In this document: one piece after another, positions 1-7,521 of the stretch
Layout: every line of letters starts with the position of its first letter
How positions within the stretch are numbered: position 1 is the first letter of the stretch
Assembly: GCA_020718925.1 (NCBI GenBank)
Contig: DYRC01000022.1
Span: 1 to 23,637 of the forward strand
Direction: 5' to 3'
DNA: 23,637 nt
Source of the DNA: Desulfonema limicola
GTDB taxonomy: Bacteria > Desulfobacterota > Desulfobacteria > Desulfobacterales > DYRC01
Position numbers and translations under genes: made by a program
Notes under the pieces: model-generated
Told to the model about the DNA's origin: nothing
The model's input: the letters and a program-made list of their open reading frames with translations, nothing else
Databases searched by the model: none

Positions 1-72
1 CTGATTTCCTCTGATGTTCATAATCAGAATAATCTGCGTAATCAGCGGTTCAGAATCAGGATGCAAGGATAA

Positions 73-115
73 TGACGGATTGAAGGATGAAAAAATCATT
101 CCATACAATCCGTCA
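73..115 (-). terminator. Stem-loop after the lipoprotein gene, possible terminator
   Basis: A perfect 10-base inverted repeat, TGACGGATTG at 73-82 and CAATCCGTCA at 106-115, encloses a second weaker arm pair (GGATGA and TCATTCC). It lies 15 bases past the stop codon of the minus-strand lipoprotein gene, where a terminator would be expected. There is no clear T-run after it on the minus strand, so it may be a processing or stability hairpin or simply a repeat. Bases 1-72 show only AATCAG-type short repetition and no gene I can support. Confidence 0.4.
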
Positions 116-129
116 AATCTTCTTCAATT

Positions 130-666
130 TTACAGCTTGCTTTGCAGCTTTTTGTGGTTCACATCATCTTTGAAAATGTCAATCCCGAACCAGCCCAAAG
201 TGAAATCCAACGCTTCGGCAGGATTGATGCCCAGTCTGACAGACGGACCTATGCCTGCAACAATTTCGGTCTGAAAGAAATTTGCTTTATTTTGGCAATC
301 GTCATTCTGAACTTGACTGATACCCATCACTTTCGTATCGTCAATGCACTTGCCGCGCCCGACGGTGTTCTGCGATGTTGAAAAATTCGTGCCGCCTTTT
401 ATCAGCTTGTCATGTTGTTCGGCTTTATCAGGATTTCTGAAAAACGCGCCGCTTCTCAGACCGGCTTTGTCTTCATTGGCAAGAACACCCACGTTCAGCG
501 GTCCGACTTTTGCGGTTGCGCCTGCGCCGACACCGACCGTAGCCGTGAAAATATCACCTGCATCCTGAACGCGGTCAGCAAAATACCCCTTGGTGTTCGC
601 ACATCCGCTCATGCAGAGCGCAGCGATACACACCATCATCAAGCCTTTGATTCCGATAGTCTTCAT
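130..666 (-). CDS. Small exported lipoprotein of unknown function
   Basis: The 178-residue product begins with a basic n-region, a short hydrophobic core and a lipobox ending at Cys22 (LCMSGC), so it should be lipid-anchored after signal peptidase II cleavage. The start is supported by an AAGGAGG ribosome site at 671-677, spaced well from the ATG. The mature part is glycine-rich and repeats short beta-like stretches (TVGVGAGATAKVGPLNVG; IGPSVRLGINPAEALDFTLGWFGIDIF). The closing NPAEALDF-LGW-IDI segment resembles the end of a widespread family of uncharacterised lipoproteins; this is from memory and unchecked. It is the last gene of a minus-strand run, 35 bases after the rhombosortase gene, with a 7-base tandem repeat in the gap. 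No function can be assigned. Confidence 0.8.
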   Translation of the reverse strand: MKTIGIKGLMMVCIAALCMSGCANTKGYFADRVQDAGDIFTATVGVGAGATAKVGPLNVGVLANEDKAGLRSGAFFRNPDKAEQHDKLIKGGTNFSTSQNTVGRGKCIDDTKVMGISQVQNDDCQNKANFFQTEIVAGIGPSVRLGINPAEALDFTLGWFGIDIFKDDVNHKKLQSKL

Positions 667-684
667 AAAACCTCCTTGTTTTGA

Positions 685-719
685 GTGTTAGGTGTTAGGT
701 GTTAGGTGTTAGGTGTTAA
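685..719. repeat. Five tandem copies of a 7-base unit (GTGTTAG)
   Basis: Positions 685-719 hold five GTGTTAG units head to tail, the last with its final base changed. On the minus strand the array supplies the last codons and the stop of the rhombosortase gene and sits just upstream of the lipoprotein ribosome site. Seven is not a multiple of three, so TAA recurs in all three minus-strand frames. Copy-number change would alter the last rhombosortase residues and the spacing in front of the lipoprotein gene. Confidence 0.9.
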
Positions 720-1334
720 GAGCCGAAATTTGTTTTTTTTTATGAGATAGCCGGCAATACCGCCGACCAAGCCGCCGGTATGACAGGCAATAATAGGTGT
801 GCCGCATAAACCGAAATACAGAAATTCAAAGAACACTTGTCCGGTAATGACTTCGTAAATGCTTTTGGCAATCAGCGCGATCAGAGATACAGCCCCGATG
901 TTAAAGGTTTCTTTTTCCCGCATCATCTCCAGCGAAGAGATTGCCATCAGCCCGTGTGCAATGCCGGATAATCCGCAAAGCCCGTAAGTCTGTGTTTCAG
1001 GCGCAAACCATAATGCAAAATTCAGACTGAATGCGCCGCTTATCAGAACATAAAATAGCCGAATGATTATCGCTTGTTCCGCCAACCCCGAATACAGGAT
1101 AAAAAACGCCGAAGCATCCAGCATCAGGTGATACCATGACAGATGAACAAACGGATGCGTGATATACCGCCAATACTCGCCCTGATATGCGTCATTGGGC
1201 ATGAAAACCAACGATGTATCAGAACTTCCGGTCATCAGATGCAGATTTGCAGCAATCAGAAGCATCATCATGGCAAAAATATCCGGTGAATAATCAGAAA
1301 GAGCATCAGATTTTATGGCGTTTTGTGCGATCAT
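702..1334 (-). CDS. rrtA: Rhombosortase (rhomboid-family intramembrane serine protease)
   Basis: The 210-residue product is an integral membrane protein of the rhomboid superfamily. It has the N-terminal WRYITHPFVHLSWYHL segment, the catalytic serine motif GLSGIAHG (Ser123) and the catalytic histidine in CHTGG (His185). The GLSG-x-x-HG form and the small size match rhombosortases, which cleave GlyGly-CTERM tails of secreted proteins. The gene directly upstream in the same orientation encodes a secreted VIT/vWA protein ending in just such a tail, so the two probably form an enzyme/substrate pair. The start at 1334 has no classic leader of its own; the GGAGGGG about 10 bases upstream is part of a dispersed repeat (1339-1444). 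Its last codons fall in the 7-base tandem repeat. The family call is firm; the pairing is inference. Confidence 0.88.
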   Translation of the reverse strand: MIAQNAIKSDALSDYSPDIFAMMMLLIAANLHLMTGSSDTSLVFMPNDAYQGEYWRYITHPFVHLSWYHLMLDASAFFILYSGLAEQAIIIRLFYVLISGAFSLNFALWFAPETQTYGLCGLSGIAHGLMAISSLEMMREKETFNIGAVSLIALIAKSIYEVITGQVFFEFLYFGLCGTPIIACHTGGLVGGIAGYLIKKNKFRLLTPNT

Positions 1335-1338
1335 AATT

Positions 1339-1444
1339 AACCCCTCCCCCCAGCCCCTCCCCGAAACGGAGAGGGGAGTCTGCCCCCCCCCAAAGTTTTC
1401 ACATACTCCCCCTTCCCTACAGGGAAGGGGGCCGGGGGGTTAGG
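1339..1444. repeat. Dispersed C/G-rich palindromic repeat, copy 1
   Basis: Two hairpins lie side by side: arms CCCCTCCCC and GGGGAGTC around CGAAACGGA near 1355-1380, and CCCCCTTCCCT and AGGGAAGGGGG near 1409-1431, followed by CCGGGGGGTTAGG. The same two-hairpin plan recurs at 3776-3864 and, inverted, at 12616-12696. This copy exactly fills the gap between the vWA stop codon and the rhombosortase start. It encodes no protein and has no obvious transposase partner in the window. Confidence 0.88.
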
Positions 1445-3559
1445 TTATCGTTTCATCCGTTTCCGTTTCATCCACCATGCAACTGCTACAAACAAAGGAC
1501 CCACCGGACCCGATCCGCCGCCGCTTCGGCGAGGTGCAACTTGAAAATCCGAACTCTGATCCGAGCGTTTCTCAGGTTTTGCATTTGCCATCTGCTTTGC
1601 AGGCTGAGATGGTGCAGGCTTTGCCGCAGGAATGTTTTCAACGGTTATCGGCTGAGTAGCCTGCTTTTGCCCTGCTTCTGGACCGACAGCATCATTGACT
1701 TTATTGCGAATTGCCGCAGCCTGAGTTTTGCGCCGCGACTGAGCATCCCGATCCCGCTCCAATCTCCGGCTGTTGCGTTTCTCAATTTTCCATCGCTGAT
1801 ATTCCGCATCATTTTCCAAAACCAAGAATGAGGTATATTCTGTTACAATTGAGTAATCTTCGCCAAGTCTTACAATCTGATCCGTTACATCATTGCGCGA
1901 GCCTTTGCGATCCGCTTCTTTCAACAACTGATCTATCCGCTTCCAAGCCCACATCCGCTCAATTTCAGGATTATCCGCATCTTGGTCAGGAAATCTGAGC
2001 TTTACCGATTGCTTCAATTCAACGCCCTGCACACTGCCGTTAAGCGTTACGTTTGCTTCGCCTGAACCCGAATATCTTCCGTAAATCCTCAGAGGTGAAC
2101 CGTGATAAAGATTCGGAATTTTTAAAGGTTCGATGTCATAAGTTTTGACACCGGCAATCGCTATCGTCAAATCCGTTGCCACAGGTCTCATCAGCTTGCG
2201 CCTGAATGCTTTTGCCTGTTTTTGAAAATTATCGCCGTGAGAAATATACGCCGCAAGTCCGCCGGAATCTTCTGCCATCTGATCCAAGAGCGGGCGGTTG
2301 ATTTCATTGCCGATACCGATACAGAATACCCGCGTATTTTTCGGTCGTGATGCAATCAGTTGAATCAAAGTCTGCCGCTCGCTCTGCTCGGTCATGCCAT
2401 CGCTTAAAATGACGACATTCAGCGTTCTATCCGGTGCTGCGTATTTATACGCGGCTGTCATTGCCGGAGCCAGAACTGTGCTGCCTGCTGCGCGTTTTGT
2501 CCGCATAAAATTTTCTGCCTGTTGCTTCATCTCATCCGAAGCCGGGCGCAATCCGCTGAAAAGCGCATTCACCGAGATATTGAAGGTTAAAATCTCAAAG
2601 TTATCTTCTTTGCCAAGTTCTGTGATAAACGCCTCAACTGAGTTTTTAGACATCACCAGCTTGCCGTCATGCTCCATACTGCCTGAAATATCCATGACAA
2701 ACACATAATCCATGCCGGTGTTGAGACCTTCCAATTCCTTGCCCGTAGCCAGCGTCATCAGAAAATAGCCGTCTTCGCCGCCCTGATGAGATGTAATTAA
2801 GTCAATGCCGGTTTTGGGGCGAGCCAAATCAAAACTGACAACCATATCCGAAGCCAAAGAACCGCCGACCGCCTCCATGCTGATTTGTTTGAAATTTTCC
2901 GAATGATCTGCAGTTACGAACTGATCTCCGTGACTGGGGCTTTCAACTTTGACAATGGGAATCGCAGATTTGATTTCCATATTCATGGCAAATTTGCCGG
3001 TTACTTTGGCTGCTGCATCGCGGCGCGTTACGGTTGCCAACGGATAGACATACACAGCCCGATCATGGTCAACGTCAAGTTCCTGATAATAACTGATCTG
3101 CACTTTCTGATCCGCTCCGGCATTGATCGGAAATATCCGCATTTCAAAGGTTTTATAATCTTTTTGTTCCAGCAGTCCGGGGTCTTTGCGGGTTTGCTTA
3201 TAAGAATTGTAAATCTCTCTGGCACGTTGCTTTTCAAGTACTTCGCCGATCATTTCTTTTCCGTTGATCCACATGCTGAAATTGGCGACTGACGCGCCTT
3301 TGGGAACAGGAAAGGTATAAAGCGCTTCTACCTGCCGGTTTTCGGTATTGTGAAATACCTGCGTTACATGCGTAACTGCCACGCCGTTGTTGATGGTAAC
3401 CTGAACCTCATGTTCTTTAATCTCAAGAACACCGCCGAATCCGCCGTCAGCAATCAGCAACCCCGCGCCGTTGGCATGAGTTGTAAACAGAACCAGCAAA
3501 ATTGCCGATGCTCTGAAGATAGCGGACACTTTTTTCAGAAAATTACTATATGGTCTCAT
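1445..3559 (-). CDS. Secreted VIT / von Willebrand A domain protein with GlyGly-CTERM-like tail
   Basis: I chose Met at 3559, giving 704 residues, because an AAAGGAG site precedes it and a signal peptide follows (basic n-region, AILLVLFTT core, cleavage near HANGA). A VIT domain spans about residues 37-160. A vWA domain follows at about 284-450 with an intact metal-ion (MIDAS) motif DISGS near 290-294 and a second-site Asp in VVILSDG. A Gln/Pro/Lys-rich linker leads to the last 27 residues: GGGSG, a roughly 14-residue hydrophobic stretch, then KRKRMKR. That order is the GlyGly-CTERM sorting-tail plan. The rhombosortase gene follows directly, separated only by a repeat. VIT/vWA proteins are also known as targets of marine proteobacterial sortases; here a rhombosortase replaces the sortase. 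The ligand is unknown; adhesion or matrix binding is a guess. Confidence 0.88.
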   Translation of the reverse strand: MRPYSNFLKKVSAIFRASAILLVLFTTHANGAGLLIADGGFGGVLEIKEHEVQVTINNGVAVTHVTQVFHNTENRQVEALYTFPVPKGASVANFSMWINGKEMIGEVLEKQRAREIYNSYKQTRKDPGLLEQKDYKTFEMRIFPINAGADQKVQISYYQELDVDHDRAVYVYPLATVTRRDAAAKVTGKFAMNMEIKSAIPIVKVESPSHGDQFVTADHSENFKQISMEAVGGSLASDMVVSFDLARPKTGIDLITSHQGGEDGYFLMTLATGKELEGLNTGMDYVFVMDISGSMEHDGKLVMSKNSVEAFITELGKEDNFEILTFNISVNALFSGLRPASDEMKQQAENFMRTKRAAGSTVLAPAMTAAYKYAAPDRTLNVVILSDGMTEQSERQTLIQLIASRPKNTRVFCIGIGNEINRPLLDQMAEDSGGLAAYISHGDNFQKQAKAFRRKLMRPVATDLTIAIAGVKTYDIEPLKIPNLYHGSPLRIYGRYSGSGEANVTLNGSVQGVELKQSVKLRFPDQDADNPEIERMWAWKRIDQLLKEADRKGSRNDVTDQIVRLGEDYSIVTEYTSFLVLENDAEYQRWKIEKRNSRRLERDRDAQSRRKTQAAAIRNKVNDAVGPEAGQKQATQPITVENIPAAKPAPSQPAKQMANAKPEKRSDQSSDFQVAPRRSGGGSGPVGPLFVAVAWWMKRKRMKR

Positions 3560-3694
3560 AATCGTTCTCCTTTGGTTGTTTTGTTGATTGCAGACATATA
3601 TTCCAACATTCATGCCATCGGAGAACTTTTGATTAACAATTTGAATTTTATGGTTTTATTTTGTTAAGCGAATTTTGAATTGCGGATTTTATGT

Positions 3695-3731
3695 ACATTT
3701 TATGATAGGTGGATAGACATTTTATGATAGG
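3695..3731. repeat. 15-base direct repeat upstream of the VIT/vWA gene
   Basis: ACATTTTATGATAGG occurs at 3695-3709 and again at 3717-3731, a 22-base period (two helical turns). The pair sits about 140-170 bases upstream of the vWA start codon, in the 331-base gap before minC, and could be an operator. No other copy was seen nearby. Confidence 0.5.
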
Positions 3732-3751
3732 GTTTAAAGTCAGAAATCATC

Positions 3752-3890
3752 ATAATACCGATTCGCTATCAAAGCACCCCTCCCCCAACCCCTCCCCGGA
3801 ACGGAGAGGGGAGTACTGATGTGTCTCCCCCTTCCCTTTTAGGGAAGGGGGCCGGGGGGTTAGGTGAGTTTGAAAGCGAATCGGTATTAT
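3752..3890. repeat. Element bounded by a 16-base perfect inverted repeat
   Basis: ATAATACCGATTCGCT at 3752-3767 is exactly inverted as AGCGAATCGGTATTAT at 3875-3890, abutting the minC stop codon. The arms enclose repeat copy 2 and give a 139-base unit with the look of a miniature inverted-repeat element. No target-site duplication is obvious, and the other two copies of the repeat lack these arms. Confidence 0.7.
3776..3864. repeat. Dispersed C/G-rich palindromic repeat, copy 2
   Basis: This copy has the same order as copy 1: a CCCCTCCCC / GGGGAG hairpin around GGAACGGAGA, a 12-base spacer, a CCCCCTTCCCT / AGGGAAGGGGG hairpin, then CCGGGGGGTTAGG. The spacer between hairpins is shorter than in copy 1, so hairpin arms are better conserved than the joining sequence. 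Confidence 0.88.
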
Positions 3891-4532
3891 TTATCGAATT
3901 TCAAGAGAAGTCAGCCGCCCGAAAAGATTTGCCTCAAGATAGTTTTCGACAACAATAACGCCATTGTCAACATACGCAATTTCCGGTTGTTTCTGGTTCG
4001 GAGAAGAGGGAAAACCCGCAGCCATCAGCGTTCCGATCTGTATCTGTGTGGGTCTGAAATCCAATGCCAGCACAATAGCATCGTTATTATCCGGCTGACC
4101 CGCAGCAACAATTCCGCGGCAGCTCCCTATAATCAGAATATCTCCCCCGGCAAAAACTTCGGCGCCGGGATTTAAGTCTCCCAACAAAATCAGATGCTTT
4201 TTTGCCTTTATTTTCTGACCTGACCGCATTCGTCCGCTCAACATCAGCGTTTCGGACTCAGATCGCTTGCCAGGGATCCGGGATACAGAGCCTATGCCGA
4301 AGTTTTCTTTTAAAAATTCGGATAATTCCTGAATCACATCATCATAGCCATCCCGCTCGCCAATATCAATAACGATTCCGGCATTCGGCGTCAGATGTCT
4401 GAGGTCTTTGAATAACCGGCTCATCTCCTCTTTGAGATATTCAATCGGTTCAAGCGGATTGAGCGTTACACATAGTCCTTTTCCCATGCCTTTGAGACGT
4501 ACCGGCGTATTTTCATGCGGTGTGATTTTCAT
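3891..4532 (-). CDS. minC: Septum site-determining protein MinC
   Basis: MinC inhibits FtsZ assembly away from midcell and is placed at the membrane by MinD. The 213-residue product shows the diagnostic C-terminal beta-helix domain from about residue 95, with GDLNPGAEVFAGGDILIIGSCRG followed by VAAG, and a shorter N-terminal FtsZ-interaction domain. The length is close to the family norm. No minD or minE is within reach, although minC usually precedes minD. Upstream is the FecR-like gene with its own terminator, so minC is probably transcribed separately. The start at 4532 has only a weak purine stretch upstream. The minC stop touches the arm of an inverted-repeat element. Confidence 0.88.
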   Translation of the reverse strand: MKITPHENTPVRLKGMGKGLCVTLNPLEPIEYLKEEMSRLFKDLRHLTPNAGIVIDIGERDGYDDVIQELSEFLKENFGIGSVSRIPGKRSESETLMLSGRMRSGQKIKAKKHLILLGDLNPGAEVFAGGDILIIGSCRGIVAAGQPDNNDAIVLALDFRPTQIQIGTLMAAGFPSSPNQKQPEIAYVDNGVIVVENYLEANLFGRLTSLEIR

Positions 4533-4604
4533 AATGATCTGAGTATAGAAAAAAAAATTCTATCCTGTCAATATCAATCCGATATTACAGGTTCTCGCAA
4601 ATAA

Positions 4605-4637
4605 AATACCCCGCTGCAAGCCAAGCAACGGGGTATT
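4605..4637 (-). terminator. Rho-independent terminator of the FecR-like gene
   Basis: AATACCCCG (4605-4613) and CGGGGTATT (4629-4637) form a perfect 9-base stem with a 15-base loop. Read on the minus strand it starts 20 bases after the stop of the large FecR-like gene and runs into TTTTATTTG, which fits an intrinsic terminator. Confidence 0.8.
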
Positions 4638-4656
4638 GAAATCATCAGCTTAATTT

Positions 4657-7170
4657 TTAACGGGAACGTTGATTTTTATAAAACTCTTCCCGCTGCTTCG
4701 GCTTAGGCGAATCCTGTACTCTGGGCGTAGTCCGTGCAGATTGAACAGACGGTGATGCCGGGCGTACATTGCTTCTGGCAATTTCCGAATGCTGCTGTCT
4801 CTGCGGTAATTGCGTTCTTCTCAACTGAGGCTGCGCTTGTCCCGAAGAAGCAGTCTGCCGCTCTCTGTATCGTTCTATACCCATCCGTCCGGATGGTTTC
4901 TGTAATTCATCCGGCTGACGCGATTTTTTAGGCGTTGCAGGAGTCGTCTGTTTCGCCGGCTGCTCAGGCTGCCTTGGCTGAACCGGCTGCGTATGCCGAT
5001 TACGATCCGATGGCATAGAAGGGGCTGCCGGAGTTACGGGCTGCCTTGGCTGAATCGGCTGCGTATGCCGATTGCTATCCGAAGGCATAGACGGCGCAAC
5101 AGGTGCGGATGGTGGGGTATATGTCCTCATTGTTTCACGCTGACTGCTACGCTCCGGCTGTAAAGGCTGAGTAGGCTGTGATGGCGCAGGCGGACTTACA
5201 GGACGATGAATTCGCATACTATCCGACTGCCCTGACTGCCCACTCTCTCCGTGACGGCTCGGCTGAGTCGGCTGTGTCGGTTGCATCGGCTGAACCGGTA
5301 TCTTAATTCTGTTCTGATCCGATGTCGCGGATGGTGTCGGACTTACAGGACGATGAATTCGCATACTATCCGACTGCCCTGACTGCCCACTCTCTCCATG
5401 ACGGCTCGGCTGTGTCGGTTGCATCGGCTGAACCGGCTGCGTACGCCGATTGCTATCCGAAGGCACAGAGGGCGTAAGAGGTGCGGATGGTGTCGTCGGA
5501 GTTACAGGACGATGAATTCGCATATTGTCCGTCTGTCCTGACTGCCCGCTTTCTCCATGACGATTCGGTTGAGTCGGCTGCGTCGGTTGTCTGGTTTCTC
5601 CGAAAGGCGTCGTCGGAGTTACAGGACGATGAATTCGCATACTATCCGGTTGCCCTGATTGTCCGCTCTCTCCATGCCGATTCGGTTGAGTCGGCTGAGT
5701 CGGTTGTCTGCTTTCTCCGAAAGGCGTGGTCGGAGTTACAGGACGATGAATTCGCATACTATCCGACTGCCCGCTCTCGCCATGACGGCTCGGCTGTATC
5801 GGAGTCCGATCAGGACTTCTGTAATGCTGATTCTGCTGAATCCTGTCAACAGTACTATGACGCGGCTTTTCCGTAACTACAGTATTCGTATAATGATGTC
5901 TTTGCGGAATGCTGTCATAATTACGAATCACCGTATGATTCATCACCGGCGCAGGTCTGTAATTTTTAATGAGCGTCTTATGATTGATATGGGCAATTTT
6001 CACGCTGCTGTAATCAGCGACATGGTACAAATTATCCCGATGAATAATCACCGCCCGATCAATATAGCGGTATCTGCCCATATTCATGTGAACTTTTGGC
6101 GAAACAACCACCGAGTGCGGTCCCCAATAGCGATTACTGTAATATACTTCACGCGGCGCAAGCGGCACCCAGCCGACATGCACACCCGAATGAATCCACG
6201 ATACTCTTCCCGGATACCACCCGAATCCGATGCCTATCGGACCTAAAGCCACGCCGATAATCGGCGGCGCCCAATACCAGAAGTTATTTGCATACACCCA
6301 GTTGCCGTAGTGGTGGGTTACATAGCCGAACGGTTCAGCCGGAATCCAACAATGATCCCCGTACCAAGTCGTCCATCTGCCGACAGTGAACGGCACCCAG
6401 CCCACAGATACGCGGGGACGCCAAAAATAGCGATATTCATTTTCATAATACACGCTTTCCCATCTGCCGTTTTCTTCCAGAACATAAGATTCTGTATGCA
6501 GCGGTTCCGGGAGATATTTTACCGATTGTCCTCTGAGTTGTGCGCGATTATCCCATACATGGTTTTGCGAGACATTCCACGCATTCCAATCGGAATTTGC
6601 CCGTCCTGATCCGGAGCTAACCTGCTGTTTATCTGCAATGACGGAACTCAGTCCTGTTTTTACTTCATAGGTGCCGCCGTTGACATGCACAAAATCAACG
6701 GTTCCGTTCAAGGCAATGACTTCCGCTGATTCATCCCCGACATACACATCAAAACATGCGGTCGGAGACGCAGTAACATACCCGAAAGGCGTTGTGGCTC
6801 TGAGCGTAGCCGCAGAACTTCTGTTATAAAGACGCGCCATGCCGAAACCGACATCAACTTCGGTCAGATTATTGGCAACTGAGAGAAGCTGAAGCTGTGT
6901 ATCGCTGCCGATTCTGATCCATGTATTATTCGGCATGATAATTTCAGCCCGGCTCTGTTTTGTTGAATATAACGCATCATTAAAACCGAACGGGGCGTCT
7001 GTAACCGTTGCCACCCAATCTTTATCTTCAGGAACATATCTCAGCAACTGCCCCTCAATATGCGATATGCGTCCCACCACCGCCGATTCAGCTTGCGCCC
7101 GATTATCTGACGCTGCCATGAATAGTGCGATGCCGATGATGATCCGAAACGATTTTTTTATGGTTTTCAT
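4657..7170 (-). CDS. Exported FecR-domain / Trp-Tyr-rich protein with proline-rich repeat tail
   Basis: The start at 7170 is set by AGGAGG six bases upstream and by the signal peptide that follows (MKTIKKSF, hydrophobic core, AQA). The mature 837-residue protein has three parts. A FecR-like beta domain covers about residues 30-205 (GRISHIEGQLLRY, WIRIGSDTQLQLL, TPFGYVTA). A region at about 220-370 is very rich in Trp and Tyr (WRPRVSVGWVPFTVGRW, HYGNWVYANNFWYWAPP), as in DUF6600-type proteins. From about 430 there is a low-complexity Pro/Gln/Ser/Arg tail with five copies of RHGESGQS...MRIHRPV. FecR domains usually act in periplasmic signalling, but no sigma factor or receptor gene is adjacent, so an envelope or surface structural role is equally likely. 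A terminator follows the gene. Confidence 0.82.
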   Translation of the reverse strand: MKTIKKSFRIIIGIALFMAASDNRAQAESAVVGRISHIEGQLLRYVPEDKDWVATVTDAPFGFNDALYSTKQSRAEIIMPNNTWIRIGSDTQLQLLSVANNLTEVDVGFGMARLYNRSSAATLRATTPFGYVTASPTACFDVYVGDESAEVIALNGTVDFVHVNGGTYEVKTGLSSVIADKQQVSSGSGRANSDWNAWNVSQNHVWDNRAQLRGQSVKYLPEPLHTESYVLEENGRWESVYYENEYRYFWRPRVSVGWVPFTVGRWTTWYGDHCWIPAEPFGYVTHHYGNWVYANNFWYWAPPIIGVALGPIGIGFGWYPGRVSWIHSGVHVGWVPLAPREVYYSNRYWGPHSVVVSPKVHMNMGRYRYIDRAVIIHRDNLYHVADYSSVKIAHINHKTLIKNYRPAPVMNHTVIRNYDSIPQRHHYTNTVVTEKPRHSTVDRIQQNQHYRSPDRTPIQPSRHGESGQSDSMRIHRPVTPTTPFGESRQPTQPTQPNRHGESGQSGQPDSMRIHRPVTPTTPFGETRQPTQPTQPNRHGESGQSGQTDNMRIHRPVTPTTPSAPLTPSVPSDSNRRTQPVQPMQPTQPSRHGESGQSGQSDSMRIHRPVSPTPSATSDQNRIKIPVQPMQPTQPTQPSRHGESGQSGQSDSMRIHRPVSPPAPSQPTQPLQPERSSQRETMRTYTPPSAPVAPSMPSDSNRHTQPIQPRQPVTPAAPSMPSDRNRHTQPVQPRQPEQPAKQTTPATPKKSRQPDELQKPSGRMGIERYRERQTASSGQAQPQLRRTQLPQRQQHSEIARSNVRPASPSVQSARTTPRVQDSPKPKQREEFYKNQRSR
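4960..5790 (-). repeat. In-frame tandem repeats inside the FecR-like gene
   Basis: The plus-strand motif ACAGGACGATGAATTCGCAT begins at 5198, 5345, 5504, 5621 and 5738. The intervals are 147, 159, 117 and 117 bases, all multiples of three, so the frame is kept. Two further 72-base related units (CTGCCTTGGCTGAA) lie near 4969 and 5041. The near-identity of the copies indicates recent duplication. Confidence 0.88.
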
Positions 7171-7521
7171 ATTGCACCTCCTATGCAATAATCCTGTTGC
7201 GACTCTTTTCGTGTAATTTAAATGCAAAAAATATGCCGATTTTTTATTTGTTGATATATCACGATTTAAGCATTTATTCAAGGGCTGTTATGAAACTATC
7301 CGGTTACTATCTTTGCACACGGCTGCAATTTTTTGCAGTTTTTTATAATAAAATTCTGACGGTATTCAAACGCCGAAATCAGAATTACCGGAATAGTTTA
7401 AAAATTGCCTTGAAATTTACCTGAAAAAGCTGATAATCTGATTTATTGCAATACCGGGAAAAAATAGGCATGACATCAACCGGTTCAAATTTGAATATTT
7501 CAAAAAACGGATTATATATTT
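7171..7521. other. AT-rich divergent intergenic region
   Basis: The 351 bases between the divergent FecR-like and HTH genes hold no supported gene. They contain the FecR leader and a candidate minus-strand promoter. A TTCAAATTTGAA palindrome lies at about 7487-7498, close to the start of the HTH gene. Confidence 0.6.
7253..7281 (-). promoter_or_regulatory. Candidate sigma-70 promoter for the FecR-like gene
   Basis: On the minus strand TTGAAT (7276-7281) and TATATC (7253-7258) are separated by 17 bases, giving a leader of roughly 75 bases before the start at 7170. The call rests only on sequence match and spacing in an AT-rich region. Confidence 0.4.

Noticed and set aside
685..719. TTAGGTG array as a telomere-like end
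   Set aside because: Only five units, inside a gene-dense bacterial locus and overlapping a coding end.
3560..3613. Upstream start extending the VIT/vWA protein by 18 residues
   Set aside because: The extension would put a polar stretch before the signal peptide, and the AAAGGAG ribosome site belongs to the Met at 3559.
4960..5790. Regularly spaced repeats as a CRISPR array
   Set aside because: The units are part of an open reading frame, keep the frame, and the sequence between them is also repeated and proline-rich. No cas genes are present.
5481..6246. Plus-strand open frames of 131 and 195 codons opposite the FecR-like gene
   Set aside because: They mirror the repeats and codon pattern of the minus-strand gene, have unlikely composition and no ribosome sites.
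7171..7281. Upstream start extending the FecR-like protein by 37 residues
   Set aside because: AGGAGG and the signal peptide both mark the Met at 7170; the extra residues would bury the signal peptide.
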